Part shown: piece after piece, positions 43,238 through 52,876 of the stretch | Layout of the letters: every line of letters starts with the position of its first letter | Position numbering within the stretch: the first letter of the stretch is position 1 | From: Ancylobacter koreensis | GTDB taxonomy: Bacteria; Pseudomonadota; Alphaproteobacteria; Rhizobiales; Xanthobacteraceae | Reading direction: 5' to 3' | NCBI RefSeq assembly: GCF_023016525.1 | Contig: NZ_JALKCG010000008.1 | Location: 62,001 to 126,000, forward strand | Length of the DNA: 64,000 bases | Notes under the pieces: model-generated | What the model was told of the DNA's origin: nothing | Database searches by the model: none | The model's input: the letters and a program-made list of their open reading frames with translations, nothing else | Program-made: the position numbers and the translations under genes

Positions 43238-44412
43238 GACTGCGCCGCGCGGATAGGCGGGCGATAGTCGTTGGCGATAGTCTCGCCGAAGGGGCCCGTA
43301 TTCACCTTGCCGCCCGCCTGCGCAGTGGAGTGGTTGAGCTTCAGGCGCGGAAGCACCAGCTCCGCCACACGGTAGGCCTCCTCCAGATGCGGGTAGCCGG
43401 AGAGGATGAAGCTGTCGATGCCGAGATCGGCATATTCACGCATGCGTGCCGCCACCGTTTCGCCCGAGCCGACCAGCGCGGTGCCCGCACCTCCGCGCAC
43501 CAGCCCGACGCCGGCCCATAGGTTCGGGCTGATCTCCAACTTATCACGGCGCCCGCCATGCAAGGCGGACATCCGCGCCTGTCCGACCGAATCGAGGCGG
43601 GAGAATACCTTCTGGGCGCTCGCGATGGTGTCGTCGTCGAGATGGCGGATGAGATCCTCGGCCGCTTCCCACGCCTTGGCGTCGGTCTCGCGGGCGATGA
43701 CGTGCAGGCGGATGCCGAAGCTCACCTTGCGGCCCTCGGCCTCGGCCAGCGCGCGGACCTGCTTGATCTTCGCCTCGACCGCCGCCGGGGGCTCGCCCCA
43801 GGTGAGGTACTTGTCGACATGCTCGGCCGCGACCTTGTTCGCCGCCTCCGACGAGCCGCCGAAATACAGCGCCGGCCCGCCTTCCTGCTGCGGCGGGAAC
43901 AGGAGATGGGCGTCCTCGACCCTGATGTGCCTGCCGGCATAGCTGACATGCTCGCCGGCGATTAGGCGGCGATAGACCTGGAGGAACTCGTCGGTGACCT
44001 CGTAGCGCTCGTCATGGTTCAGGAAGATGCCGTCGCCGGCATTCTCCACCGGGTCGCCGCCGGTGACGATGTTGATGAGCAGGCGCCCGCCGGAGATGCG
44101 GTCGAGCGTCGCCGTCATGCGGGCATAGAGGGTGGGTGAGGCAAGGCCGGGCCGCACCGCTACGAGGTAGCGCAGGCGCTTCGTCACCGGCGCCAGCGCG
44201 GAGGCGACCAGCCAGCTGTCCTCGCAGCTCTTGCCGGTGGGGATCAGCACGCCGTAATAGCTGAGCCGGTCGGCGGCCTGCGCCACCTGGCGCAGATAGT
44301 CGATATCGGTCTCGCGCGCGCCCGCGCTCGTCCCGAGATAACGCCCGTCGCCATGGGTGGGCAGAAACCACAGGACGTTCAGGCCGTCGTCGGCCGTCGA
44401 TGAGAGGGTCAT
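43234..44412 (-). CDS. ssuD: FMNH2-dependent alkanesulfonate monooxygenase
   Basis: A 392-residue luciferase-like TIM-barrel enzyme that cleaves alkanesulfonates to aldehyde and sulfite using FMNH2 and O2. Seen: [101 protein letters not shown], and a C-terminal [22 protein letters not shown]. The matches to SsuD are extensive. ATG 44412 has a GGAAG ribosome-binding site. It is followed by the coupled flavoprotein gene and then tauABC. Confidence 0.95.
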   Translation of the reverse strand: MTLSSTADDGLNVLWFLPTHGDGRYLGTSAGARETDIDYLRQVAQAADRLSYYGVLIPTGKSCEDSWLVASALAPVTKRLRYLVAVRPGLASPTLYARMTATLDRISGGRLLINIVTGGDPVENAGDGIFLNHDERYEVTDEFLQVYRRLIAGEHVSYAGRHIRVEDAHLLFPPQQEGGPALYFGGSSEAANKVAAEHVDKYLTWGEPPAAVEAKIKQVRALAEAEGRKVSFGIRLHVIARETDAKAWEAAEDLIRHLDDDTIASAQKVFSRLDSVGQARMSALHGGRRDKLEISPNLWAGVGLVRGGAGTALVGSGETVAARMREYADLGIDSFILSGYPHLEEAYRVAELVLPRLKLNHSTAQAGGKVNTGPFGETIANDYRPPIRAAQS

Positions 44413-44739
44413 TCGGATCTTCCTTGCGACAGTTCGGCGGCCACGAAGGCCGCGAGGGCGCCCGCGTTGGGTGTTGAACGCGTTATGTACGGAGTCCGGA
44501 TTATAAGCTACTAAACCCATAGATAAATAGCCCTTCGCCGGCCGGCGTTTCCCCGCCCCGCCGTCGACCTGCCACCTCACTGCGATCGCCAGCGTGTGGC
44601 TCACCCGATCAAGCAGTGCTTCCGGCCATCTGTCGCGGGCGGGGAGCCTGACGAAGGACCACCCCGACCGGGTGGCAGGTTCCTACCGGCGGGCCGGCGT
44701 GATATCCGCCTGTATAGCCCCCGTGACCTGCAGGCTTTC
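44413..44739 (-). promoter_or_regulatory. Divergent intergenic region with probable ssuD promoter
   Basis: A gap of 327 bases between ssuD and the AI-2E gene. On the minus strand a perfect TATAAT lies at the complement of 44500-44505, inside an AT-rich tract (44495-44531), giving a leader of about 80 bases with a GCGGCC/GGCCGC hairpin near 44430-44450. No good -35 hexamer stands 17 bases upstream, which would fit activator-dependent control. The right half holds no feature that I recognise. Confidence 0.4.
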
Positions 44740-45789
44740 ATGACCTCCCGCGCCAATACCGTCTTCCTCGGCCTCATCGCCTTCGTCCTGCTGGCCGGGG
44801 CGGTGTTCTTCGCCCGGCAGATCGTGGCGCCCGTCGCCTTCGCGCTGTTCATCATCGCGCTGGTCTGGCCCCTCCAGCTCCGGCTTCAGCAGCGCCTGCC
44901 CGCGCTGCTCGCCATGGCGATCACGCTGGCGGCCACCATCCTCGTCATCGCCACCCTCGCCTATGTCAGCGTCTGGGGCTTCAGCCAGGCCGGACGCTGG
45001 CTCATCGCCAACGCCGCCCGCTTCCAGACGCTCTACACCGAGACCGCCGCACGGCTGGAGGAACTCGGGCTCTATTCCGCCGGCATGCTCGCCGACACCT
45101 TCAACGCCACCTGGCTGATCCGCTTCTTCCAGGGGGCCGCCGGCCGGCTCAACGGCATGGTCGGCTTCGGCGTGGTGACGCTGATCTTCGTCATGCTCGG
45201 CCTGCTCGAAGTCGAGATCGTGCGCGCCAAGCTGATCGCCGAGGCGGGCGAGAGAGGCCGCATGCTGGTGCGCGCCTGCACCGCGACCGCCGCCAAGTTC
45301 CGCACCTACATGATGGTGCGCACGGTGATGAGCGTGCTCACCGGCCTTTTCGTCTGGGCCGTCACCGCGGCGCTGGGGCTCGACCTCGCCCCGGCTTTCG
45401 GCGTCATCGCCTTCGCGCTCAACTACATCCCCTTCATCGGCCCGCTGGTGGCGACCGTGCTGCCGACCCTGTTCGCGCTGGCGCAGTTCGGCTCGTGGGA
45501 GACCGCCGTGCTGGTCTTCCTCGCCATGAACGTCATCCAGTTCTTCAGCGGCAGCTATATCGAGCCGCGCATGGCCGGACGGGCGCTGGCCATCTCGCCC
45601 TTCCTCGTCCTGTTCGCCGTGTTCTTCTGGTCCTTCATGTGGGGACTTTCCGGCGCCTTCATCGGCGTGCCGCTGGTCATCGCCGCCCTCACCTTCTGCG
45701 AGGAGGCCGAGAGCACGCGCTGGATCGCCCGCCTGCTGTCCGGCCGCCAGGAGGCGGCGCCTGAACCCGCACCGGAGACCGCCGCCTGA
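44740..45789 (+). CDS. AI-2E family transporter
   Basis: A 349-residue membrane protein of the UPF0118/AI-2E (TqsA/PerM) family with about eight helices: FLGLIAFVLLAGAVFFARQIVAPVAFALFI at the start, and AFALNYIPFIGPLVATVLPTLFAL, IEPRMAGRALAISPFLVLFAVFFWSFMWGLSGAFIGVPL near the end, where the family signature lies. The substrate cannot be inferred; relatives include the AI-2 exporter TqsA and Na+/H+ antiporters. Its stop overlaps the next gene in TGATG. Confidence 0.9.
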   Translation: MTSRANTVFLGLIAFVLLAGAVFFARQIVAPVAFALFIIALVWPLQLRLQQRLPALLAMAITLAATILVIATLAYVSVWGFSQAGRWLIANAARFQTLYTETAARLEELGLYSAGMLADTFNATWLIRFFQGAAGRLNGMVGFGVVTLIFVMLGLLEVEIVRAKLIAEAGERGRMLVRACTATAAKFRTYMMVRTVMSVLTGLFVWAVTAALGLDLAPAFGVIAFALNYIPFIGPLVATVLPTLFALAQFGSWETAVLVFLAMNVIQFFSGSYIEPRMAGRALAISPFLVLFAVFFWSFMWGLSGAFIGVPLVIAALTFCEEAESTRWIARLLSGRQEAAPEPAPETAA

Positions 45790-47333
45790 TGTTCGCCCGT
45801 CTCAAGAGAACCGTCCGCTGGCTCGTCATCCTGCTCGTGCTGGGCTTCGTCGCCTTCCTCGGCATGCGCGTGTGGTTCGCCCAGACCGGCGCGCCGCTGG
45901 AGGCCTGGCACACCTTCGTGCCGGAGGAGATGAGCATCGCCGAGCTCGACGCCGCCGACTGGGCCGGCTACCTCGCCCGCGAGGACAAGCTCTTCGCCGA
46001 GGTGATCGCCGAGGTGGTGCAGAAGCTGCCGGAGGACGAGCGCATCCCCTCCAACCGCTACTTCGCCGGCAGCGTCGTCTATCCCCCCAGCCTGACGCAG
46101 AATTTCAACCGCTCCTATGAGCTGCTGCCGGCGGGCGAGCCGGTCGGCGCCGTGGTGCTGCTGCACGGGCTGACGGATTCGCCCTACAGCCTGCGCCATG
46201 TCGGACGGCGCTACGCCGAGGCCGGCTACGTGGTCGTCGCCCCGCGCCTGCCCGGCCACGGCACCGTGCCCGCCGGCCTCACCGCCGCGGAATGGGAGGA
46301 CTGGCTGGCTGCGACCCGCCTCGCCGTGCGCGAGGCCGCCGCCCGCGCGCCGGGCAAGAAGCTGGAGATCGTCGGCTTTTCGAATGGCGGAGCGCTGGCG
46401 CTGAAATACGCGCTCGACGCCCTCGGTGACGACAAGCTCGTGCGGCCGGACCGGCTGGTGCTCATATCGCCGATGATCGGCATCACCCGCTTTGCCCGCT
46501 TTGCCGGCCTCGCCGCCCTGCCGGCCCTGCTGCCGGCTTTCGACAAGGCGGCGTGGCTCGGCATCGTGCCGGAGTTCAACCCCTTCAAGTACAACAGCTT
46601 CCCGGTCAACGGCGCGGTGCAGTCGCATCAGCTCACGCGCGCGCTACAGGCCGCCATCACGCGGGAGGCGCGCGCCGGCCGGCTCAAGGACCTCGCGCCG
46701 GCGCTCACCTTCCAGTCGGTGATGGACTTCACCGTCTCGACGCGGGCGATCATCGACGCCTTCTACAGCCAGCTCCCGAGCAATGGCAGCGAGCTGGTGC
46801 TGTTCGACATCAACCGCAACACCAAGCTCGGCCCGCTGCTGCGCGCGACCTCCTATTCGGCGCTGCTGCGCCTCTTACCTCCGCTGCCGCGCAATTTCCG
46901 CACGGTGATCGTCACCAATGAGGATGCCGGCAGCGACCTCGTGGTGGAGCGCAGCATCGCGGCGGGGTCGAGCGAGGAGGTCGTGCGCCCGCTCGGTCTG
47001 AGCTACCCGCCGGACGTCTATTCGCTCTCGCACGTCGCCCTGCCCTTCCCGCCGGAGGACGGGCTCTATGGCTCGCACCCGGATCCATCCGAGAATTTCG
47101 GGCTCGAACTCGGCGCCATGGCGGTGCGTGGCGAGCGCGGCGCGCTGATCGTCAGCCTCGACGCGCTGGTGCGCATGTCGTCGAACCCGTTCTTTCCCTA
47201 CATGATCGAGCGCATCGGCCCGACGTCGGCGCCAGCGGCGCCGGCCGGCGGCACGCCCGCCGCCGCGCCGCCGCCGGTGCCCGAGCCGGAAGCGCCGGCC
47301 GCCGAGCCCGCCGAACCCGCGCCGGTTCCCTGA
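45789..47333 (+). CDS. Membrane-anchored alpha/beta hydrolase
   Basis: A 514-residue protein. An N-terminal transmembrane anchor (about 9-27, RWLVILLVLGFVAFLGMRVWF) is followed by a large alpha/beta-hydrolase domain with the oxyanion region VVLLHGLTDSPYSLRHVG, LPGHGTVPAGLTAAEWEDW and a nucleophile elbow LEIVGFSNGGALALKYALD (GFSNG). The end of the chain is a 40-residue Pro/Ala tail. The catalytic His may lie in SLSHVALPFPPEDGLYG. The substrate is unknown. It is translationally coupled to the AI-2E gene and convergent with the RND pump. Confidence 0.82.
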   Translation: MFARLKRTVRWLVILLVLGFVAFLGMRVWFAQTGAPLEAWHTFVPEEMSIAELDAADWAGYLAREDKLFAEVIAEVVQKLPEDERIPSNRYFAGSVVYPPSLTQNFNRSYELLPAGEPVGAVVLLHGLTDSPYSLRHVGRRYAEAGYVVVAPRLPGHGTVPAGLTAAEWEDWLAATRLAVREAAARAPGKKLEIVGFSNGGALALKYALDALGDDKLVRPDRLVLISPMIGITRFARFAGLAALPALLPAFDKAAWLGIVPEFNPFKYNSFPVNGAVQSHQLTRALQAAITREARAGRLKDLAPALTFQSVMDFTVSTRAIIDAFYSQLPSNGSELVLFDINRNTKLGPLLRATSYSALLRLLPPLPRNFRTVIVTNEDAGSDLVVERSIAAGSSEEVVRPLGLSYPPDVYSLSHVALPFPPEDGLYGSHPDPSENFGLELGAMAVRGERGALIVSLDALVRMSSNPFFPYMIERIGPTSAPAAPAGGTPAAAPPPVPEPEAPAAEPAEPAPVP

Positions 47334-47346
47334 GGGCGGCGCCCGT

Positions 47347-50300
47347 TCAGGGCGTCGCCGGCCGCTCGCGCCCCGCCGCCGCCAGATAGAGCGCCGGCAG
47401 GAAGATCAGCGTGAGCATGGTGGCGACCAGCAGGCCGCCCATGATGGCAAAGGCCATCGGCCCCCAGAACACGGTCGGGGCAATCGGGATCATGCCGAGC
47501 ACGGTGGAGACCGCCGTCAGCATGATCGGCGTGAAGCGCGCGCAGGACGCGTCCATCACCGCCTCGCGCACATTCTTGCCGCCGGCGCGCTCGGATTCGA
47601 TCTGGCCGATCAGAATCACCGCGTTCTTGATGATCATGCCGATCAGCGCCAGCACGCCGAGGATGGCGACGAAGCCGAGCGGACGGCTCGACACCAGCAG
47701 CGCCAGCACCACGCCGATCAGGCCGAGCGGTGCCACGCTCACTACCAGGAAGGTGAGCGAGAAGCGCTTGAGCTGGAACATCAGCACGGTGAACATGATC
47801 AGCAGCATGACCGGCACCACCGCGATCACCGAGGCGAGCGAGGAGGCGCTCTCCTCCACCGTGCCGCCGGTCTCGATGCGATAGCCGGCCGGCAGCGTCT
47901 TGGCCAGCGCCTCGATAGGCGGGGTGAGCTGCTGCACCACCGTCTCGGGCAGTTCGCCCTCGACGATGTCCGACTGGACGGTCAGCGAGGGCTGCCGGTC
48001 GCGTCGCCACACGAGCGGATAGGTCTGCTCGTAGTCGAAGGTGGCGAACTGGCTGAGCGGCACGGTGCGCCCGCCGGGCAGCGGCACTTCCAGCGTGCGC
48101 AGTGTGTCGAGCGAGACGCGCTGCTCGTCGGTGGCGCGCAGCACCACGTCGACGAGATAGATGTCGTCGCGCACCTGCGTGACCGGGGCGCCGGTGACGA
48201 CCGTGTTCAGCACCGAGCCGATGGCCTCCGTGGACAGGCCGAGCAGGCGCGCCTGGTCCTGGTCGACGCGGATGCGGATCTCGCGCGCCGGCTCGATCCA
48301 GTCATAGTTCACCGTTCGCGTCAGCGGATCGGCGGCGATGACCTCGGCGAGCTGGAAGGCGATGTCGCGCACCTGCGCCAGATCGGGCCCGATCACCCGG
48401 TACTGGATCGGCCAGCCCACCGGCGGGCCGAGTTCCAGCGGCGAGACGCGGCTCACCACATTGGGGAAGTCGTCGGCGAGCAGCTTCACCAGCTTGGCGT
48501 GCAGCCGCTCGCGCGCCGCCACGTCCTTGGCGACGACCACCGCCTGCCCGAAGAAGTCGTTGGGAAGCTGGGCGTTGAGCGGGAGATAGAAGCGGATGGC
48601 GCCGCGCCCGACATAGCCGCTCCAGCGCTCGACATCCGGGTCTCCCTTCAGCGCCGCGTCGAGCCGCTGCATGGCCCGTTCGGTGGCGTAGATCGAGGCG
48701 TTCTGCGGCAGTTGCAGGTCGACCAGCAGCTCCGGCCGGTCGGAAGACGGGAAGAACTGGCGCGGGATCAGCGGCATCAGCAGCACCGACACCACGAACA
48801 GGCCGAGGGTGACGGCGATGGTCACCCAGCGCGCGGTGAGCGCGGCGGAAAGGAAGCCGCGATAGACGCGCATCACCCGCCCCGGCTCGCCGCCGGCATT
48901 CTTCGGCGGCTTGAGGATGACGAGGCCGATCAGCGGCGCGAAGATCACCGCCACCAGCCACGACACCAGCAGCGCGATGGTGACGACCGCGAACAGGGTG
49001 AAGGTGTATTCGCCCGCCGAGGAGGCGGCGAAGCCCACCGGCACGAAGCCGGCGATGGTGACGAGCGTGCCCGCCAGCATGGCGAAGGCGTAGGTCTTGA
49101 AGGCGAAGACCGCCGCCACCTCCTTCTTCTCGCCGGCCGCGAGGCGCCCGAGCGTGGCGTCGGTGGTGGTCATCGCATCGTCCACCATCAGCGCCAGCGC
49201 GATGATCAGCGCGCCGAGCGAGATCCGCTGCATGTCGATGCCCATCATCCACATGATGGCGAAGACGCCCGCCAGCGTGAGCGGGATGGTCAGCGCCACC
49301 ATCAACCCGGCGCGCACGCCGAGCGCGATGAAGCTGACCGCGAGGATGATGACGATGGCCTGCCAGAGCGATTCCATGAATTCGGAGATCGCGCCCGCCA
49401 CCGTCACCGCCTGGTCGGCCACCAGATGCGGCTCGATGCCGATCGGCAGCTCGGCGGTGATCTGCGCCATCGCCTTGTCGACGTTGCGGCCGAGCTGGAG
49501 GATGTCGCCGCCCTCGCTCATGGCGATGGCGAGGCCGATGGCCGGCTCGCCGTTGACGCGGAACATCGGGCGCGGCGGGTCGGCGTAGCCGCGCCGCACG
49601 GTGGCGATGTCGGCGAGCCGCAGCATGCGCCCGTTGACCGCGAAATTGATGTTGGCAATGTCCTTCTCGGAGCCGAAGGCGCCGGAGACGTCGATCGCCA
49701 GCTTCTCGTCGCCGGTCTGGATGGTGCCGGAAGGCTGCACCACGTTCTGCGCCCGCAGCGCCGCCACAAGGGCGGAGCGGTCGATGCCGAGATTGGCGAG
49801 TTCGCGCACGGAGAACTCGACGAAGATCTGCTCGTCCTGCTCGCCCAGCAGCTCGATCTTGGCGACGTCGGGCACGTTCAGAAGCGTCGAGCGGGCGCGC
49901 TCCACATAGTCGCGCAGCTCGCGATGGGTGAAGCCGTCGGCGGTGAAGCCGTAGATAAGGCCGAACGTGTCGCCGAACTCGTCGTTGAAGCCCGGCCCGA
50001 CCACGCCGCGCGGCAGGGTGTGGGCCATATCGCCGACGCGCTTGCGCACCTGGTACCAGACGTCGGGCACCTCCTCGGCGGTGGTGCTGCCTTTCAGATT
50101 GACGAAGATGGTCGTGAGGCCGGGCCGCGTATAGCTGCGGATGAAGTCGAGATGCGGCGTTTCCTGCAGCGTGCGCTCAAGCCGCTCGGTCACCTGCTGG
50201 AGCGTGTCCTCGATGCCGGCGCCCGGCCAGGCGGCCTGCACCACCATCGTCTTGATGATGAAGGAGGGGTCCTCGGCCCTGCCGAGCCGCGTATAGGCGA

Positions 50301-50385
50301 ACACGCCGGCGCCAACGACCGCGATCATGAAATAGATGACGAGCGAGCGCTGGCGCACCGCCCATTCGGACAGATTGAATCCCAT
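47347..50385 (-). CDS. RND efflux transporter permease
   Basis: A 1012-residue AcrB/HAE-type protein with a first helix (VIYFMIAVVGAGVFAY), two large periplasmic domains and 12 helices. The proton-relay Asp pair sits in LIIALALMVDDAMTTTDATLGRL, and the helix-11 lipid motif in IGMIIKNAVILIGQIESERAGGKN. The RAEDPSF and WPGAG N-terminal motifs place it in the group of broad alphaproteobacterial RND pumps similar to CzcA/MdtB-like or VexF-like members. ATG 50385 overlaps the adaptor stop in TGATG. Confidence 0.93.
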   Translation of the reverse strand: MGFNLSEWAVRQRSLVIYFMIAVVGAGVFAYTRLGRAEDPSFIIKTMVVQAAWPGAGIEDTLQQVTERLERTLQETPHLDFIRSYTRPGLTTIFVNLKGSTTAEEVPDVWYQVRKRVGDMAHTLPRGVVGPGFNDEFGDTFGLIYGFTADGFTHRELRDYVERARSTLLNVPDVAKIELLGEQDEQIFVEFSVRELANLGIDRSALVAALRAQNVVQPSGTIQTGDEKLAIDVSGAFGSEKDIANINFAVNGRMLRLADIATVRRGYADPPRPMFRVNGEPAIGLAIAMSEGGDILQLGRNVDKAMAQITAELPIGIEPHLVADQAVTVAGAISEFMESLWQAIVIILAVSFIALGVRAGLMVALTIPLTLAGVFAIMWMMGIDMQRISLGALIIALALMVDDAMTTTDATLGRLAAGEKKEVAAVFAFKTYAFAMLAGTLVTIAGFVPVGFAASSAGEYTFTLFAVVTIALLVSWLVAVIFAPLIGLVILKPPKNAGGEPGRVMRVYRGFLSAALTARWVTIAVTLGLFVVSVLLMPLIPRQFFPSSDRPELLVDLQLPQNASIYATERAMQRLDAALKGDPDVERWSGYVGRGAIRFYLPLNAQLPNDFFGQAVVVAKDVAARERLHAKLVKLLADDFPNVVSRVSPLELGPPVGWPIQYRVIGPDLAQVRDIAFQLAEVIAADPLTRTVNYDWIEPAREIRIRVDQDQARLLGLSTEAIGSVLNTVVTGAPVTQVRDDIYLVDVVLRATDEQRVSLDTLRTLEVPLPGGRTVPLSQFATFDYEQTYPLVWRRDRQPSLTVQSDIVEGELPETVVQQLTPPIEALAKTLPAGYRIETGGTVEESASSLASVIAVVPVMLLIMFTVLMFQLKRFSLTFLVVSVAPLGLIGVVLALLVSSRPLGFVAILGVLALIGMIIKNAVILIGQIESERAGGKNVREAVMDASCARFTPIMLTAVSTVLGMIPIAPTVFWGPMAFAIMGGLLVATMLTLIFLPALYLAAAGRERPATP

Positions 50386-51473
50386 CACGACCCCGCCCCC
50401 AGCAGGCGGACCTTCTGGCCGGGATGCAGCGCCTGCACGCCCGCCGTCACCACCACCTCGCCGGGGGTGAGCCCGGATTCGACCGCGACGCGGGCCTGCG
50501 AGAAGCTGCGCAGCTGTACGTTGCGCAGCGCCACGGTCTGAGTGGCGGGATCGAACACCCACACCGCCGGCTGGTCGTTCACCGCCGTGAGCGCCGAGGC
50601 CGGGATGTCGATGACCGGATCGTTCTCCAGCCGCACCTGCCCGACCACGGTCGAGCCGAGCCGCATCGCCGCCGGCGGGTTGTCGAGGCCGACGCGCACG
50701 CGGAAGGTGCGGGTGACCGGATCGGCCTGCGGCGCCACCTCGCGCACGCGGCCGATGGCGGTGACGCTCGGGTCGTCGCTGAGCGCGACGCGGATCAGCG
50801 GATCGGGCGGCGCCGTGCGCAGGATGTTGGCCGGCACGTCGAACACCGCGTCGCGCCCGCCCTGCCGGGCGAGCTGAACGATCATCTGTCCAGCCTGCAC
50901 CACCTCGCCGGGCTCCGCGCCCCGCGCCGTCACCGTGCCGGGGGCGTCGGCGACGAGATCGGTGTAGCTCACATTGTCGGTGGCGATCTTGAGCTGGGCC
51001 TCGGCGTCGTCGAGCGAGGACTGCGCCGCCTGCAGCGCGGTGCGCGCAGCGTCGTGGTTGGCCTGGGTGGTGAAGCCGTTGACCAGCAGGCGCTCCTGCC
51101 GGTCGAACGTGTTGGCGGCGGTGACGAGCTGGCTCTCGGCGGCGGCGACCGCCGCCTGCGCCGAGCGCAGCGTGTTGAGCGCGTTCTGCGGATCGAGCCG
51201 GGCGACCACCTGACCGGCCTTGACCTGATCGCCCACATTGACGTTGCGCTCGATCATCCGGCCGGAGACGCGGAAGGCGAGCGAGGCCTCGTCCTGCGCC
51301 AGCACCTCGCCGGTGAAGGAGACGAGCTGGCCGCCCTCGCCCTTCTCCACCGTGACCACGCGCACGGGACGGGGCTGGGGCGCCTGCGCCTCCTGCTCCT
51401 GCCCGCAACCCGCGAGAAGAAGGCTCGCACCGAGGGCGAGGCAACCCATCCAGGGCATTCCGGTCGTCGTCAT
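50385..51473 (-). CDS. RND efflux periplasmic adaptor (lipoprotein)
   Basis: A 362-residue membrane fusion protein. A signal peptide with lipobox (ASLLLAGCGQ) anchors it to the inner membrane. It has a barrel-sandwich hybrid with RVSGRMIERNVNVGDQVKAGQVVARLD, a helical hairpin (about 105-175, ALNTLRSAQAAVAAAESQLVTAANTFDRQERLL), the return lipoyl strand APGTVTARGAEPGEVVQAG, and a beta barrel. It forms the pump with the RND protein downstream; an outer-membrane channel is not in the window. ATG 51473. Confidence 0.92.
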   Translation of the reverse strand: MTTTGMPWMGCLALGASLLLAGCGQEQEAQAPQPRPVRVVTVEKGEGGQLVSFTGEVLAQDEASLAFRVSGRMIERNVNVGDQVKAGQVVARLDPQNALNTLRSAQAAVAAAESQLVTAANTFDRQERLLVNGFTTQANHDAARTALQAAQSSLDDAEAQLKIATDNVSYTDLVADAPGTVTARGAEPGEVVQAGQMIVQLARQGGRDAVFDVPANILRTAPPDPLIRVALSDDPSVTAIGRVREVAPQADPVTRTFRVRVGLDNPPAAMRLGSTVVGQVRLENDPVIDIPASALTAVNDQPAVWVFDPATQTVALRNVQLRSFSQARVAVESGLTPGEVVVTAGVQALHPGQKVRLLGAGS

Positions 51474-51775
51474 GTGGAGGTGGTTCCTCAAAAACGGGCC
51501 ACGCTCGGCGGGCCGCGATAGGGACGCTGTTCCCGTATCCATGGCTGACACGGCATCGTCACGGCACGGTGACGCGCCCCTGCGGCCCGGTCCGTCGACG
51601 GCTCCGACATTATACCCGCCGACGGTGCGAAGGAACCTTTCGCGGTGGGTGCCGGCTGCGTCTTTCGTCAGCGGATCGACAAAAGACCGGAACGAGCCGT
51701 ATTGCGCCGCACCCGTTTCGCTCGGCACAGTAGCACCGTCGGCGAGGCTGGAGCGTCGCCCCACAGGAGATCCGC
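51474..51775. other. 302-base divergent intergenic region
   Basis: It lies between the RND adaptor (minus) and the antiporter operon (plus) and must hold both promoters. A TATACC-like sequence lies near 51612, and the strong AGGAG of mnhE at 51765-51769 is at its right end. No repeat, RNA or small gene was recognised. Confidence 0.4.
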
Positions 51776-51778
51776 TTG

Positions 51779-52327
51779 GTGCCGAAGGCCCCGCGCCATC
51801 TTTCGCGCCGCGAATCAGCGCGCCGCCCGCGGCCGGCACGGCTGGCGAGCGGCCTCGCGCGCGCCGCCGGATTCCTGCTGCTCTGGCTGGCGCTGCACGG
51901 CGCCGCGCCGAAGGACCTGCCGGTCGGCGTGCTGGCAGCCGTCACGGCGGCGGGGCTGAGCCTGCGCCTGCTGCCGCCCTCCGGCCGCCGGCTCGACCTC
52001 GGCGCGCTGGCGCGGCTCGCCCTTGCCTTCCCCGTGCAGTCGCTGCGCGCCGGGCTCGACGTGGCGCGCCGCGCGCTGTCCCCGCATCCGAAGCTCGCGC
52101 CCGGCCTCGTCGCGGTTCCCGCCCGCCTGCCGGAAGGCACGGCGCGCGAGGCGTTCCACGCCTGGTACAGCCTCCAGCCCGGCACACTGCCGGTGGCGGC
52201 GGATGCGGCCACGACGCTGGTGCACGCGCTCGACACGGCCCAGCCGGTCGCCGAGGACTATGCAGCGGGCGAGGCCGCCTTCGCGGCGCTGGCGCGGGAA
52301 CCGAAGCGGGAGCACGGGAATGGCTGA
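51779..52327 (+). CDS. mnhE: Mrp-type cation/proton antiporter subunit E
   Basis: A 182-residue protein with two hydrophobic helices near the N-terminus (GFLLLWLALHGAAPKDLPVGVLAA is the MnhE signature), then a soluble part including PVQSLRAGLDVARRAL, LVAVPARLPEGTAREAFHAW and TLPVAADAATTLVHALD. The Arg-rich N-terminal 30 residues are longer than usual. GTG 51779 was chosen; TTG 51776 is also well placed relative to AGGAG. It overlaps mnhF by 8 bases. Confidence 0.85.
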   Translation: MPKAPRHLSRRESARRPRPARLASGLARAAGFLLLWLALHGAAPKDLPVGVLAAVTAAGLSLRLLPPSGRRLDLGALARLALAFPVQSLRAGLDVARRALSPHPKLAPGLVAVPARLPEGTAREAFHAWYSLQPGTLPVAADAATTLVHALDTAQPVAEDYAAGEAAFAALAREPKREHGNG

Positions 52328-52592
52328 GTTCCTGCTGTTCGCCGCCCTGCTCGTCGCGCTCATGGTGCTCGCCAGCCTCGCCGCGCTGCTGCGCGCCCCG
52401 GCTCGCGCCGGCGGGGCCGACCGGCTGATGATCGTCCAGCTCGCCGGCACCGGCGGTACGGCGATCGCGCTGCTGCTGGCGGGCGCGCTCGACATCGCCT
52501 CGCTCACCGACGTCGCGCTCACCCTCGCCGTGCTCGCCGCCTTCGCTTCCGCCGCTCTCCACGCCGCCGGTGTCGCGGAGGAGAAGCGGTGA
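52320..52592 (+). CDS. mnhF: Mrp-type antiporter subunit F
   Basis: A 90-residue protein with three helices: FLLFAALLVALMVLASLAALLR, RLMIVQLAGTGGTAIALLLAGAL and SLTDVALTLAVLAAFASAAL, in the order and with the ADRL(M/V) loop of MnhF/MrpF. It overlaps mnhE upstream and mnhG downstream, so translation is coupled. Confidence 0.85.
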   Translation: MAEFLLFAALLVALMVLASLAALLRAPARAGGADRLMIVQLAGTGGTAIALLLAGALDIASLTDVALTLAVLAAFASAALHAAGVAEEKR

Positions 52593-52876
52593 GCGCGCTG
52601 GCCGACCTCTTCACCGGCGCGATGGTCGTCGCCGGGCTGTTCTTCTTCCTCGCCGGCACGGCGGGGCTGCTGCGCTTTCCCGACACGCTGTCGCGCCTTC
52701 ACGCGCTCACCAAGGCGGACACTCTCGGCCTCGGCCTCATCGTGCTGGGGCTGATGGCGCAGGCGCCGGGCCCGCTCGCCGCTCTGAAGCTGCTGGCGAT
52801 CTGGCTCATCGCGCTGCTCTCCGGCGCCATTGCCGGCCAGCTCATCGCACGGGCCGCGCGGGACGGGCGCGGCTGA
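52589..52876 (+). CDS. mnhG: Mrp-type antiporter subunit G
   Basis: A 95-residue protein with three helices and the MnhG/PhaG signature GTAGLLRFPDTLSRLHALTKADTLGLGLIVLG. GTG start in a GTGA overlap with mnhF; its stop overlaps the next start (TGATG). Confidence 0.9.
   Translation: MSALADLFTGAMVVAGLFFFLAGTAGLLRFPDTLSRLHALTKADTLGLGLIVLGLMAQAPGPLAALKLLAIWLIALLSGAIAGQLIARAARDGRG

Noticed and set aside
50386-51444. Minus-strand frame extending the RND protein upstream to 1365 residues
   Set aside because: The extra residues lie in another frame of the adaptor gene and are compositionally biased; the RND family starts at ATG 50385.
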